Assembly (NCBI GenBank): GCA_002081555.1
Contig: MZNV01000255.1
Coordinates: 1 to 63,717, forward strand
Origin: Protostelium mycophagum
Lineage: Eukaryota; Evosea; Variosea; Protosteliida; Protosteliaceae
Direction: 5' to 3'
DNA length: 63,717 nucleotides
Shown here piece after piece: positions 1 through 10,956 of the stretch. The position numbers and the translations under genes were made by a program. The notes beneath the pieces were generated by a model, which did not search any database, was not told the origin of the DNA, and saw only the letters and a program-made list of their open reading frames with translations. Position 1 is the stretch's first letter; each line of letters begins with the position of its first letter.

Positions 1-3
1 AAG

Positions 4-1221
4 CATCAAGCCTTTATGTGGAGCAAAGAATGTTAGACAGCACCACCAAAGGTTGTTGTCAAAAAGCGGAATTTCAGCAAAATTTCTAGTGCTTCTTCCA
101 AAAAAATCACATTTCTTTATGACCCTGTTGGGTCAACAAAATTAACATCTCTTTGGGACCTGTTGGGTCAACAAACACTCATATTTATTTCTAACCCGTT
201 GGATTGACAAAATCATATTTCTTAGCAACTTGTCAGGTTGACAAAGAATCATCTTTCTTTGAAACCTGTTGGGTCAACAAAAACTCATAATTCTTTGTAA
301 CCCGTCAGGTTGACAGATAATTGAACTTTTCTTTGTCACCGATCAGATTCTTTGCAACCCAACAAGTTGTCAAAAATCAAATCTCTTTGCCACTTATTGT
401 TAAACAAAAACAACTCTTCTTTATTGACCTGTTGGGTTGACAAAAAACTGTTGCCAAGAAAGTTGCTTTTGATTAAACTGATCCATTAAGTTGTCTGCAA
501 AAACTTCTTCTGCTGGATCTTTTGAGGATGACCTCTTCACATCTTCCATTCAAGGTTAGTTTTTTTTGAAACTAGAACACTGCTGAAATATTGTAGGGAA
601 AAAAAGAGACCACAAAGAGGATGAAGATGCACAACATTTAAGTTATCATAGGGAAAAATCATCAAGCCTTTATGTGGAGCAAAGGATGTTAGACAGTATC
701 ACCAAAGGTTGTCAAAAAAGTGAATTTCAGCAAAATTTCTAGTAGTACTTCTTCCAAACAAATCACATTTCCTGTTAGGTCAACAAAATTTACATCTCTT
801 TAGGACCTGTTGAGTCAACAAACACTTATATTTCTTTGCAACCCAACAGGTTAACAAAAACTCATATTTCTTTGTGACCCAATAGATCAACAAAAACTCA
901 TATTTCTTTGCAACCCAACAGGTTGACAAAAACTTTCATTTCTTTGCAACCTGTCAGATTGACAAAAACTGATATTTCTTAGCGACTTGTTGGGTTGACA
1001 AAAATCATATTTCTTTGCAACCCATTGGGTCAACAAAAACTCATATTTTTTTGCAACCTATTGGGTCAACAGATAATTAAACTTTTCTTTGTCATCAATT
1101 AGATTCTTTGCGGCCCAACAGGTCAACAAAAATCAAATCTCTTTGCCACTTGTTGTTAGACAAAAACAACTCTTCTTTGTTGACCCGTTGAGTTGACAAA
1201 AAACTGTTGCCAAGAAAGTTG
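4..1221. repeat. Large direct duplication inside the left element (period about 656 bases)
   Basis: Sequence beginning CATCAAGCCTTTATGTGGAG at about 4 recurs at about 660. The flank ending GTTGCCAAGAAAGTTGC at about 464 recurs at about 1221. The second copy holds more 36-nt units than the first, so array size changed after or during the duplication. Confidence 0.8.
100..1110. repeat. 36-nt tandem repeat array
   Basis: Units built around TTTCTTTGCAACCCGTTGGG followed by TCAACAAAAACTCATA recur with a period of about 36 bases. Units alternate between CCCGTTGGG-type and CCCAACAGG-type cores, which are near-complements of each other, so the array can fold on itself. The array lies just upstream of the chromodomain remnant. 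A shorter version lies at the same relative place in the inverted copy at 63250-63470, so it belongs to the element rather than to the locus. Confidence 0.8.
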
Positions 1222-1620
1222 CAAGTTTATTACACACAATCTTCTATAAACATTTCTCATTAAGAAGAGTGGGAAATTTCAAGAATCACAGATGAGTGCA
1301 TCAGTGATAATGGTCATATCTCTTATCTCATAAAATGGAAGGGCTACACAAATCAGTACAACACTTGGGAACATGCTGAAGGAATTCTATCTCAAATCAT
1401 TGAAGAATGGAGAGCCAAAAGACCCAGTAATAGATAAATAATCAGACATTATAGTTGGTATATTTGTGTGTATATTACAATTCTTACTAGAGGAATTTGA
1501 CTGGAAAATTGCAAAATTGGGCTGGACCAAGTTTTGGTTGTTTTCAAGTAAAACTCTTCTTCACCCTGACACTCAAATGCTTTCAAAATTCAAAAATATG
1601 AAACTGAATTTTAGAAATAA

Positions 1621-1948
1621 AAGACCCATTTTTTTATTGTTGACGTGAGACTTCCGTGTTGCTCAGCTGATCTTGCGGAAGTCTCAGGATGTTGTAAAAG
1701 AGAGGAAAGTAATATGAAGGCAAGCACTTTGGTTTGAGCCTCAAGTGAGAAACACCTCTTTTTTGTTTCCGCTTATTCTTTGATGCCAAATGTTTCCTTA
1801 GAACTTCTTTCCGTCTTTTTGTTTTTTGTATCATCCTTGTCTGTCCTTTTGCCTGTCCAAAGTTTCATGCAGCCAATTTCAGCGGGACAGTGAGAGAGCG
1901 CAAGGCAGTCTCTGCAAGCGACAGCAACACGAATGGAGGGTTAATGTT
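1621..1948. other. Intergenic stretch without a recognised gene
   Basis: This lies between the retroelement remnant and the 3' end of the AVL9 gene. Short open frames exist on both strands, including a basic 66-residue one on the minus strand, but none has recognisable content or splice support. Confidence 0.4.
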
Positions 1949-4900
1949 TTATTTGTCGTCTGCATTCTTTCCTCTCTGTTGTTGATAGTCGGTGACAGCA
2001 GTGTTTGCAGCGAAATAACCAGCCTTCACCGCACCAACAAGTGACGACCACCCTGATGCTACCGCTGCACGAGCGCCCGGCCCATTGTCTTGAACAAACT
2101 GAGAGACCTGACGTCAAAATGAGTAAAACCACCAAAGATGAGATGTGACATCCAAAAAACTACCTTCGCGGCCGCAACAGCGGCAGCTTGTGCAGAGGCA
2201 GCGGCGGCAGCGCTGGCTGCCTGGCTAGTTGCATCGTAAGCATTTGCGGCTTTCTCGTTCAGATTAGCCTCTTGAATCTTTTTTCCAGAGGCCACCTGAT
2301 GACGTCAGAACAAGCCAACAGAAAGTCACAATAACAAATTACCCTGAGCGCGGCAAAATTATCAAGGAGATTTGCAGCGAGTCCTTTGGCTCCGGGGTGT
2401 CTAAATAACTTAATACTCTATTGATATTTTATTAGATTGATCAGATAGTATTTTTGTTCCAAAATGCAAATGATGTTTTTACACCAATTTATTCTCTTCA
2501 TGTTGCAAAGAGATCCCATCATTCAATCATCTTTAAATCGAGAAATAAATAAAAATGTAAAAATATTCACTCGTGAGGATGGCTGGCAATGGTTGGGTCC
2601 ACACTCCTCTTCCATTCGCGGAAGGTTTCGCTGGCAATGAAAGCTCTGACCCAGTTGATGTTAAAGTCGGATGCTCCCTCTAAATCTCCATGAATTTTCG
2701 CAGAAATTTCAAAACTCACCGGTCGCGTCGAAATTGTCCGGGAAATTTTCGCCGAAAACTCCAGGGATGGCTGCGACAGTAGAAAGGAGGGATTTCAAAT
2801 AAACCTGCGAAATTTCATCCAAATTTCACTCACGCAATCTACAATCCATGCAAGGAGATTTATTTAATTTTCATTCAATTTGATTTTCGAAAATAAATAC
2901 CTCAAAGCGGTCCCTGATCCAATCATCACTTCCTTCGTACCTAAACACTCTTACAACAAATTTCAATTATCCACAAGATCTCAAACTTCTCCAAGAATTA
3001 TTTTTATTTTTTAATAATTAAATTTTAATCTAATAATTTTAGGTTTTAAATTTTCTTGATAAAAAAATATTAATAATGATTTAAATATTATTAAATTAAA
3101 TTAATTAATCATAAAGATATTCAAGGAGATTTCCGACCTCTCAATTTCCTCGGAGGAAGCTTGGTTTTCAAACTCCATCAGCTGTTGGGCCATCTGATCT
3201 ATGAAATTCTGATCTCTTGTCGACAAACTTGTCAATCTTGACAGGGGTCCACTGACAGTCGACTCGCCTGTCGACATCTGTCGACATATAAATTCTCATG
3301 GATCTTGTATCTTTAAATTCACTTGATAATGATTGTATACTTTCGACATAAAAGATATAAATATTTTTATAATATTATATTATTATATATAATATAATAT
3401 AATATTATAATAATATATATTATTATATTATTAAGAATGAATATAAATGAATAATAATTACATTTAAGAGGAAGATCGTGCCCTCAAATGGGGGATTACG
3501 TAAGTACAACGAGTTGGTGGCTCCCGCAATGAAATTTCCCTTGGATTTCATGATGTCAAATTGATTCACGGGGGCATAAGGAATCAACTTGAAATCTTCG
3601 CGGAAAATGTTAAGCGGGAGGCCGTACTGAGACATCATCTCTTGTTGCTCCTGATATCTCATATTAATATTGTAGGTATTTTTTCATGAATCAATATTTT
3701 TTATTTATAATTTGAATTTCTATTCGATTTAATCCACAAGAAATTCCTTCGAAATTTCACCTCAGAGAGTCTGATTTCCAATCCTTGTTGTAGAGAGCCG
3801 GGTAATAATGACATCAGCGAGAATATGGCAGCTGACACGTCCTTGACAGGTGACACATTAAAGAGGACGATTTTGACAGATCCGATAAGCATAAGTTTTA
3901 AAATGGAGAGGGCAGACCTGCCCGCGGATGCCAACAAATTGTGCAGGGAGAGTCCTGTAATGATCAATTTAAAAATCGAATTCGTATTTTTGGCGGGAAA
4001 AAACGATCATCTAAATCTCGCAGAAAACTCGTTGAGAATTCTCACCCATGTTTAGCATGGATGGTTCCATGCACATATGAGGTTTTAGCTGGTAGTTCAG
4101 CGTCTCAAATGTTTGTACCAAGATTTCGGTCATGCTGAAATCGCCTTGCTCAAAATAAGCGAGGGTGACAGGTCTCAATCTCTCCTCAATGGCACCATAG
4201 CAAGGCTGTTCACGTTATTTCAAAAATGGCGGGAAAATATATATTTAAAAAAGGACGAAAATTCGGCGGGGTTGATGTTTTCGAATTTTTTATTTTGAGA
4301 AGGAATTTCAAAAATGGCGGGAAAATTGAATTCAAAAAGACTGGAAACTCACGAAACGAGAGAACACTACAACGGCTTTCTGAATCATCGGCCTCTTTAT
4401 GTCTTCTGTCTTGTGCAATAATTTCTGCAAAATATCAATTAAAATTTTATTTAATAAAGGAGGATGTTCTTTAAATAGCACATGTGTCAAATACACGTTA
4501 TGTTACCGAGACTCTCGGTAAGACACGCGAAAAAATCTCCAGTGAGGGATGATTCTCCTCACCGTGATGCTCATCTGTCTGTAGTTTGCCACGCAGTACA
4601 AAGTCTTCGCTTCTCCTTCATATTCCTTTCCAGCGGGTCTGTACTCTGGGAGGTTGAAGAACACGGCTATGGGATTCAGTATCTGTCAATCCAAATGTAT
4701 GGGAAATGATGTTTTGAAGGCAAAGCCCCAGCTCGTTTTATATGTTTAGGATTTGAAATGTCAATCTTAAAATTTGATTCTGTCACGAGCCATTGGCTTA
4801 ATGATGTGATTTCTCGTGCAGCACTGAAGAGAAAGGGCAACATACCATCCTGCTCTACAAGATGGGCACCGTCTGGCAGAGAAATATAAGGTAACATGGA

Positions 4901-5166
4901 CCATTCTGGAGGAACTGCCACAAATTCTAAAGGGGTGAGCAGAGTACGGATGATGTGAGATAAATTAACTTACTGCCATCTTCTGTTCGGGGCATTTCAG
5001 GGTAAGCAAACTCGATCTGCCACGAGTGTCAATGTTTAGACGTGAACACGACGCAATACGTCTCAAGCACCGTAATACTCACCACATGACCGATTTGATG
5101 ATGGAATCCAATGACTAAAATGTGAGCGATGGCTTCATCTCCAGTCAGCTGATGGAAGTCTTCCAT
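1949..5166 (-). CDS. AVL9: AVL9 family protein (DENN-type, late secretory pathway)
   Basis: AVL9 acts in late secretory traffic and polarity in yeast and animals and carries a DENN-related domain. Exons read in order: VIGFHHQIGHVV near the N-terminus, PYISLPDGAH, VFFNLPEYRP followed by a conserved YRQ, then GLSLHNLLASAGRSALSILK, SPVKDVSAAIFSLMSLLPG, QYGLPLNIF and FIAGATNSLY. All match the order of blocks in human AVL9 as I know it. The C-terminal exons, FNINWVRAFI to the end at KNADDK, join cleanly: CACGA splices to ACACCCC giving HPHEHPG. There are at least eight introns; one at about 2945-3470 is very AT-rich. The start at 5166 (MEDFHQ) is preferred; an in-frame ATG at 5223 would add 19 residues. 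The C-terminal region is rich in Ala and resembles the helical tail of animal AVL9. Confidence 0.85.
3000..3460. repeat. AT-rich, TATTA-type low-complexity tract in an intron
   Basis: From about 3355 to 3440 the sequence is nearly pure A/T, made of overlapping TATTATAATA units that form an imperfect palindrome. It lies in an AVL9 intron and codes for nothing. Confidence 0.75.
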
Positions 5167-5259
5167 TCTTGCTCTCCTTTTCAATTCTCCGCGACGAATC
5201 AACCCGAAGAAACCCCTCTGCACACTTTTTTTCTGAAATAGAAAGTGCGATCATCTGAG

Positions 5260-5653
5260 ATGAAATTCAAATTGCCCTTCCAGCGCTGGGACTCTGAACA
5301 TTTGCTTGTCAAAGCAGATGAATCCATTATATCTCACTCAGGTAAATACAGTTCTAATCGATCTCTGATTCTGAAGAAGTCAGCCTTCCTACAGGTTTTT
5401 AGAGGAGAGGAATGCACAAGAGATTACACTGCTCAAAACAGGTATTTGAAACACATTTGAGCTCAGAGTGATTTTCATCAGAGGTGTTGAGGTTATCCAT
5501 CCTCGTGACAAAATTACAAGAGCAGGTATCATCGATTAAAAGACAACACTAACTCACATAAGGTCTTGTTCTTAACGAATAAGATAGAAAATCCAGACAA
5601 GGGAAAGGAGGTGATGTGTTTGTTGATCAACAAAATTGTCGATGACATTGATT
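5260..5653 (+). CDS. Possible small multi-exon coiled-coil gene, hypothetical
   Basis: The AVL9 and homeodomain starts are separated by 490 bases that hold splice-like sites and short open exons. The best-supported 3' part is an exon near 5490-5522 (VLRLSILVTKLQEQ) that joins in phase to one at about 5569-5653 (VLFLTNKIENPDKGKE) and ends in TAG at 5653, three bases before the homeodomain ATG. The pattern of hydrophobic positions suggests a coiled coil. The first exon starting at 5260 (MKFKLPFQRW) is uncertain because its splice phase to later exons is unclear. No family is recognised. The alternative is that this is the 5' leader of the homeodomain gene. Confidence 0.3.
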
Positions 5654-5655
5654 AG

Positions 5656-6700
5656 ATGATGGAAGTATTGGATTCTGAAGCCACTGATACAGAGCAACCA
5701 CAGGTATTTCTTATCTCTGCATCTTTTAGCCTTATAATGCTCAAATACCTGTGATCATCGTTATTTATCTTCCTTTGTGTTGCTTAATTTAATTCAGTAT
5801 GCTTGAAAATGTTATTGTCTTTCTACCGTTTTATGCAACATGCGGCTTTTTTGCCCACCAAATTTTGTTGCAGCACAGAGGTATTTACATTGTATCGATG
5901 AAAGCGGCACAAAATAACAGAAACATCCTTTTCAGTACCTTGATCAATTTGTGTAATTGATCTCACATTGTACATTTGATTTGAAATTGTCATTGCATTC
6001 TGAATGGAAGATGATCTCATGTGGAAATTGATCTCCACAGCCAACAAATGACTACCACGAAATACCGCATCTCCTTCACCCGATCGATGACGTCATCATA
6101 CCCGCTGATGATATCATCACCCCTTCTTCAGAACACTCACCCCCCGACTCTACCCTTCCCGAAGTTTCCCAGAAATTTGCACATATCCCATCCCGTCTAC
6201 AATTCGACAATTCAGTACAGGATAAACTCGTCAACGTGTACAAAGACAGACCTTTTTCCCGCGAAGAAGCCACAGAACTTTCCAAGAAAATTCCCTTGAC
6301 CCCATCGCAGATCGTCACGTGGTCAAGGAACCGTCCCAGACAAATGAGACGCCAGAATAAACCCAACTACAAGCCCAAAAAAGACTTGGGCAAAATCGTC
6401 AAACAAAATCTGCTCGACGCATTCGTGAAGAGTGGCAACGCGATCCCCTCTATGCAAACCAGAAAGAGATTGTCAGAGGATAACGGCATCACGATGGAGC
6501 AGTTATACGATTGGTACAAGCACGCGATATACAAGGGGTTGCTTCAGAGAGACCCACAGCCGAATGTCGCTGGGCATTCTGAGGCGGTGGTAAGTGTAGT
6601 TTTCATATGGAGAATACATCAATTTTGATTTATCAACTTATGACTGTTGCAGGTGAATGATGAGGAGGATGTAGATATAAATATAGCTCAAGAAACATAG
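5656..6700 (+). CDS. Homeodomain-like protein with two helix-turn-helix units
   Basis: Exon 1 (MMEVLDSEATDTEQPQ, 5656-5703) splices over a 337-base intron to an acidic/proline-rich leader and then to a homeodomain-like unit. That unit has LQFDNSVQDKLVNVYKDRPF as the first helix region and the recognition-helix signature IVTWSRNRPRQMRR, comparable to the canonical WFQNRR. A second unit follows (about residues 140-190) ending ITMEQLYDWYKHAIYKG, where a conserved W sits at the recognition-helix position. This is probably a nuclear DNA-binding protein; targets cannot be inferred. The last intron at about 6589-6655 ends TTGCAG and the final exon is short (VNDEEDVDINIAQET). A polyadenylation-type AATAAA lies at 6719. 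The second unit is divergent and might not bind DNA. Confidence 0.7.
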
Positions 6701-7138
6701 GATACCACATGATTCTCAAATAAAGATTGTACAGATCACAACGATTAAAGGATCCAGAAGTGTAATAAATATTTGTTACTCTAACCCATGAATTATTGAG
6801 TTCAAATTATTCTATAATTGGTAAAACATTTAGTTTTTCTCTCATGAGTGGCCGGTCGGTGAAATCGAGAATGCATCATCCTAAAACCCAAAAAAATGTG
6901 CAAAAATCAATATTTTTAATATTATTTTTTTCAGATCTGGCCGTAAGTCTTTCAAATGAAGTATTTTTCGATCTATTTCCTAGGGATATCAGCTGGAGGA
7001 CTTGGGGGACTGCACAGAAATGGTGATCTCAAAAGTTTGTTCTCGGCAGAAACCCTCATTTTGGAAGTGTAGACGGTCACGAAAATTTGTGACTGAGAAA
7101 CGTCTTGGAACAACTTTTCTCATTTTTACCTCATCAAC
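6701..7138. other. Intergenic/5' leader upstream of bystin
   Basis: This holds the 3' end of the homeodomain transcript and the bystin promoter. Only short open frames are present. No tRNA or recognisable RNA gene is seen. Confidence 0.5.
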
Positions 7139-9060
7139 ATGGCAGGCGGCAAGGCAGCCTCTTCAACCAAAGTAAAGAGAGTTCAACAGAGGCATCAACC
7201 TTTGTCAGCACAGATCGAGGATGCACAAAAGAACAAGCCCATAAAACAGAGGAACAAGGGAAATCGGATCTCGGAGGACTCTAATGAAGTCGAATCTAAC
7301 ATGTCCGCAAAAATTCTCAGTGTTGCAAGACGTCAATTCACAGAGGAAGCCGATGACAGGTCAGGATGTTGATCATACAAAACTCATTTGATCACGATCG
7401 CCTTGAACATCATCCCTCAAAGATAATGTCCTGATAATGATGTGCACAAATCATCGTCTAAAATCTGTCCAGACATGAAACAGCTGCGCTTGCAGCTGCT
7501 GTGAAGCCTAAACTTCAGGCCGATGATTCTGAAGACGAAGACGAAAATTTTGATGAGGATGAATATGAGCGTGAGATCGAAGAAGTGGTAAGTCATATGA
7601 TGTCATCATTCTCCACCATCAAATCAACATACCCTCTATTTCGTGATTGATCCACTCCAAGCCAGAGCTCCACTTGAAATCTCGCTGAAAAACACAGGAA
7701 ATTTCAGAAGAGGATGCCAAGGCTTTTGATTTATTCTTGCCAAAAGAGACGACAAAGAGGCAAACTTTGGGTGACATCATCATGGCCAAAATTGCCGAGG
7801 CGAAGGGTGGGGCGCATTCTGATGAAACGTTGTAGATGGGTTGGTTCTGATGAACAATAGGTGAGATCACCGCAGAGCAGGCTGAAGAACATGTGGGAAG
7901 TCAGTTCAGCCCGAAAGTTGTCGACGTCTACACGAGGTAATGATCACTTATTGATTTTTGTTCTATTTATAGTGACACAATTGTAGAGTGGGAACTATTC
8001 TGGAAAATTTCTCAACAGGACGAATTCCGAAAGCTTTCAAAATGATACCTTCATTGGAAAAATGGGAAGAGGTAGAATATTCTTGGAATTTTCAGACGAA
8101 ATATCTCGGAAAATGTACTGAAAATTTCAGGTTGTCTTCCTGACAAGGCCACAAAATTGGTCCGCGATGGCCATGTACCAAGCTGTCAGATTATTTTCCG
8201 CCGGTCTGTCACCAGAGGCATGTCAGAGGTATGTCCATCACACATGACATTTTGACATTTTTGACACTGTCAGATTCTACAATCTTATACTCTTACCTGC
8301 TGTGATGGAAGACATTGAGAAGCACGGAAAGCTAAATTTCCACTATTATTATGCCTTGAAAAAGTCGCTTTACAAGCCTGCCGCTTTTTTCAAAGGCGTC
8401 ATGTTGCCTCTTCTCGAGGTGAATTTTCCTTCGATTATTCCGGAATAAATCTGACGCGTTGTAGTCGGGAGATTGTGGTCTGAGAGAGGCTACCATCATC
8501 TGTTCTGTCTTGGCTAAAGTGTCCATCCCTGTGCTACATTCTTCAGCTGCACTTCTCAAATTATGCGAGGTGAAGTTTAAATGTTGTATATTGTGATTTT
8601 CAGATGATTTTCGGGGGTTTTATTGTTCAAAATGACAGTTGAAATTTCTGGTATTTTTCTAACATTTGTAGATGGATTACAGTCCAGCCCACACACTTTT
8701 CGTCGGAACACTATTGCAGAAGAAATACGCCTTGCCTTACAGAGTTGTAGATGAGGTTGTAAACCACTTTATTCAACGAACAAAAGACGAAGATCTCATG
8801 CCAATCATCTGGCACAGAGCTCTCCTCACTTTTGTACAGAGGTCAGTATTTACTAATATAGAAATAATAATAATATAATGATCTGACAACATCGTAGATA
8901 CAGATCTGATCTGCAGCCTGAACAAAAGGACGCCATCTACAAATTGCTAAGAGCCCAACCACATCCATTTTTCACCGGGGAGATAAGAAGAGAGCTGGCC
9001 AATTCAGTCAACAGAGGAGAAGCACCCACCGCCGCATCAGCAATGGAATTGAGCACATAA
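7139..9060 (+). CDS. BYSL (ENP1): Bystin, 40S ribosome biogenesis factor
   Basis: Bystin/Enp1 is needed for 18S rRNA processing and export of pre-40S particles. The start [20 protein letters not shown] is followed by an acidic region ([16 protein letters not shown]). The conserved bystin core comes next: [106 protein letters not shown] and [20 protein letters not shown]. All blocks are in the family order and the length is normal. About nine short introns interrupt it, several ending GTTGTAG or CGTAG. The ATG at 7139 is preceded by CATCAACA and is the only sensible start. The acidic N-terminal part varies across eukaryotes. Confidence 0.95.
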
Positions 9061-9187
9061 AATGACCGAAAAACTATACAAATCTCGATTTTCGAATGAG
9101 CCTATCACGTGATATTTTAGGATTTTTGGATAATATACGCTGGAATTGTAGTGCCTTGTGACAGCACTTTTTTGCCACATTGTTTAT

Positions 9188-10595
9188 TCAAATGAATAAA
9201 GCCAACGCAAATAATGCCAACAATCCAGCGGCCAGGCTGCTTGCAGATCCTTGTACTCTGAACACAGTGACACCATCCTGGGTCGTTGTAGATAGTCGCT
9301 GTACATCCTGAGCGGAGGTGGTGACGAGCTGCTGGACAGTGGAAGTTGTAGACGCAAGGGTTGGAACTACACTGGAGCTGGCGACGGGCGATGTAGAGCT
9401 GCCCTAGGAGATTTTCAGAGAAATTAAAAGGGGGAAAACTCACTGAAGAAATGACAGGTGCGGTCGTTGTAGATGTGGAAAATGTGGAGGTTGTAGAAGA
9501 GGTTGTAGAAGAGGTTGTAGAGGATGTTGTTGAAGAGGTGGTGGGAAGAGCAGGTCCTGGGACCTCTGACGATGTCAGGACACATCTGCAAGATGACTGC
9601 GAAGACTCACCGCCGTTGCAGCTGAAACGTGAGAAGCTCTTCGGGGACTTGTCGAAGTTATAAATTCCAAAGTTTGCCTCTATAGCTCCAGCAGAATCTC
9701 CCATCTTGTTGGGCTCATCGAAGGCCTGCTCGAATCAGATCATGTTCATCTTTTGGATGGATATACCTCAAAGTAGAAGTAAGGGATGTTGTTAGCGTTG
9801 GCCCAACAGACAAAGTGGGTCAAGAAAGTACCTGCGTTCTCAACGTTGGGTGTGGCCGCTTGGATGTTGTAACCTGCACATGGTCGATACAAGTGATGAT
9901 CATTTAAAGAGGCACCTGCAGAGGGCCAACCGGTCTCACCGATCCAGACAGGTTGATTTCCAGCACGACCCTTGTTATATTGGTAGTTCTGTTTCACAAT
10001 GTCCATAGCTGCAGAGATGTCCGCTCCCTGCCAAAAGGGGAAGATGTTGTACCTGTTCGGATCAGAATGGATCTATAAAGAAGATTTACATCATGATGTC
10101 TTCTACTGCAAGAATTTCGCCAGGGGTGGGGATGGCGTCTGTATGAGTGACGGGTATGGAGTAACCTGCACCTCTGACGACCTTCTGTACTTGAACGATT
10201 CCATCGGCGATGGTTTGCGGGGACAATTCTCCTCTATAAATATCTTCTGTGCCGACAGAGATCCCAATGACATTGGAAAGCCCATGATCGTTGATGATGC
10301 CTTGTAACAGCTTGAGTTCGTTTTGGAAGGCCCAGTCTGGTCCTGCTGCCATGCCGAGAAAAACTTGGAGGCCAACTGTCTTTGCTGCAGATACTGCCGA
10401 GGATCCCGCCAGACAATCTCCAAGAGAGTAGATCTTCACAGCTTGTGCGAAGGTCTTAATGAACTGGAAATCTTCTACGATGACATCGTAAGCTTTGCAC
10501 TGTCCATTTGCCCCCATTATGTTCCAATTTACTCCCTTGAGTTGTGCTTGGGCGAGAGCCGAGAATGCGATCAATAGTATCAGTAATAGTTTCAT
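9188..10595 (-). CDS. GPI-anchored GH17 beta-1,3-glucanase-like protein
   Basis: Glycoside hydrolase family 17 cleaves or remodels beta-1,3-glucans. The start at 10595 gives a clear signal peptide (MKLLLILLIAFSALAQAQ); an upstream in-frame ATG at 10652 would spoil it. The GH17 blocks are LKGVNWNIMGANGQC, VKIYSLGDC, GISVGTEDIYRGE (expected acid/base Glu; the usual NE is TE here) and PVWIGETGWPSAG (expected nucleophile Glu), then the conserved YFYFEAFDEPNK. A Ser/Thr linker of TTSS repeats follows. The C-terminus ends in a hydrophobic tail (SLAAGLLALFALALFI) after small residues, which suggests GPI anchoring at the surface or wall. Five introns fit; one is only about 34 nt (10074-10107). AATAAA overlaps the stop. 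In an amoeba it could serve cyst-wall turnover or feeding on fungi; that is inference. Confidence 0.88.
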
Positions 10596-10956
10596 TTTCG
10601 TCGTGTTGCGTGATGTTGCTGTCGTTCGTTCCGTAAAGAATGCTGTTGTCACAACCGAGAACGGCGGAAAACGGTGGAAAACCCAGACACGATCATTTGA
10701 GACGTTCAGAAGAACATGATGATTCTGATAGCTTTTAGTTTTAATATGACCGTAAATTTTGCATTATCTAACTGCTAAAGCTTCATATATTTCGAGAATT
10801 TGAGTACGAGATCGTAGGCAAAGAATCTCTGAGGTGAGGTCAACAATCAGCCTCAGGACCATTTCAACGAAAACGAGCATTTTTTTAGCCCTGAAATTTT
10901 CAGGTAACATTTTTGTGATTTTACAACGCGGATCAGAGGGGTGTGATTGTGAATCG

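Larger units (their letters stand above)
1..1620 (+). mobile_element. Decayed chromodomain-bearing retroelement, left copy (fossil)
   Basis: A minisatellite-like array is followed at about 1266-1430 by sequence that reads as a chromodomain, with the hallmark YLIKWKGY segment followed by a conserved W. In mobile elements a chromodomain at a C-terminus is typical of chromoviral Ty3/Gypsy integrases, so the family call is inference from this one domain. No reverse transcriptase or protease is seen inside the window; the rest would lie to the left. About 1470-1535 matches, reverse-complemented, about 63108-63172 at the other window end, so this is one of two copies. It looks old and broken, with several breaks, and is treated as a fossil. 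Confidence 0.6.

Noticed and set aside
1634-1834. Basic 66-codon minus-strand frame
   Set aside because: No homology, no splice context, and AT-rich sequence beside a decayed element.
7010-7110. Possible C/D box snoRNA before bystin
   Set aside because: A GGTGATC near 7022 and a CTGA near 7092 are too far from consensus boxes, and there is no terminal stem.
9451-9663. Val/Glu-rich plus-strand frame
   Set aside because: Antisense of the TTSS linker of the GH17 enzyme.
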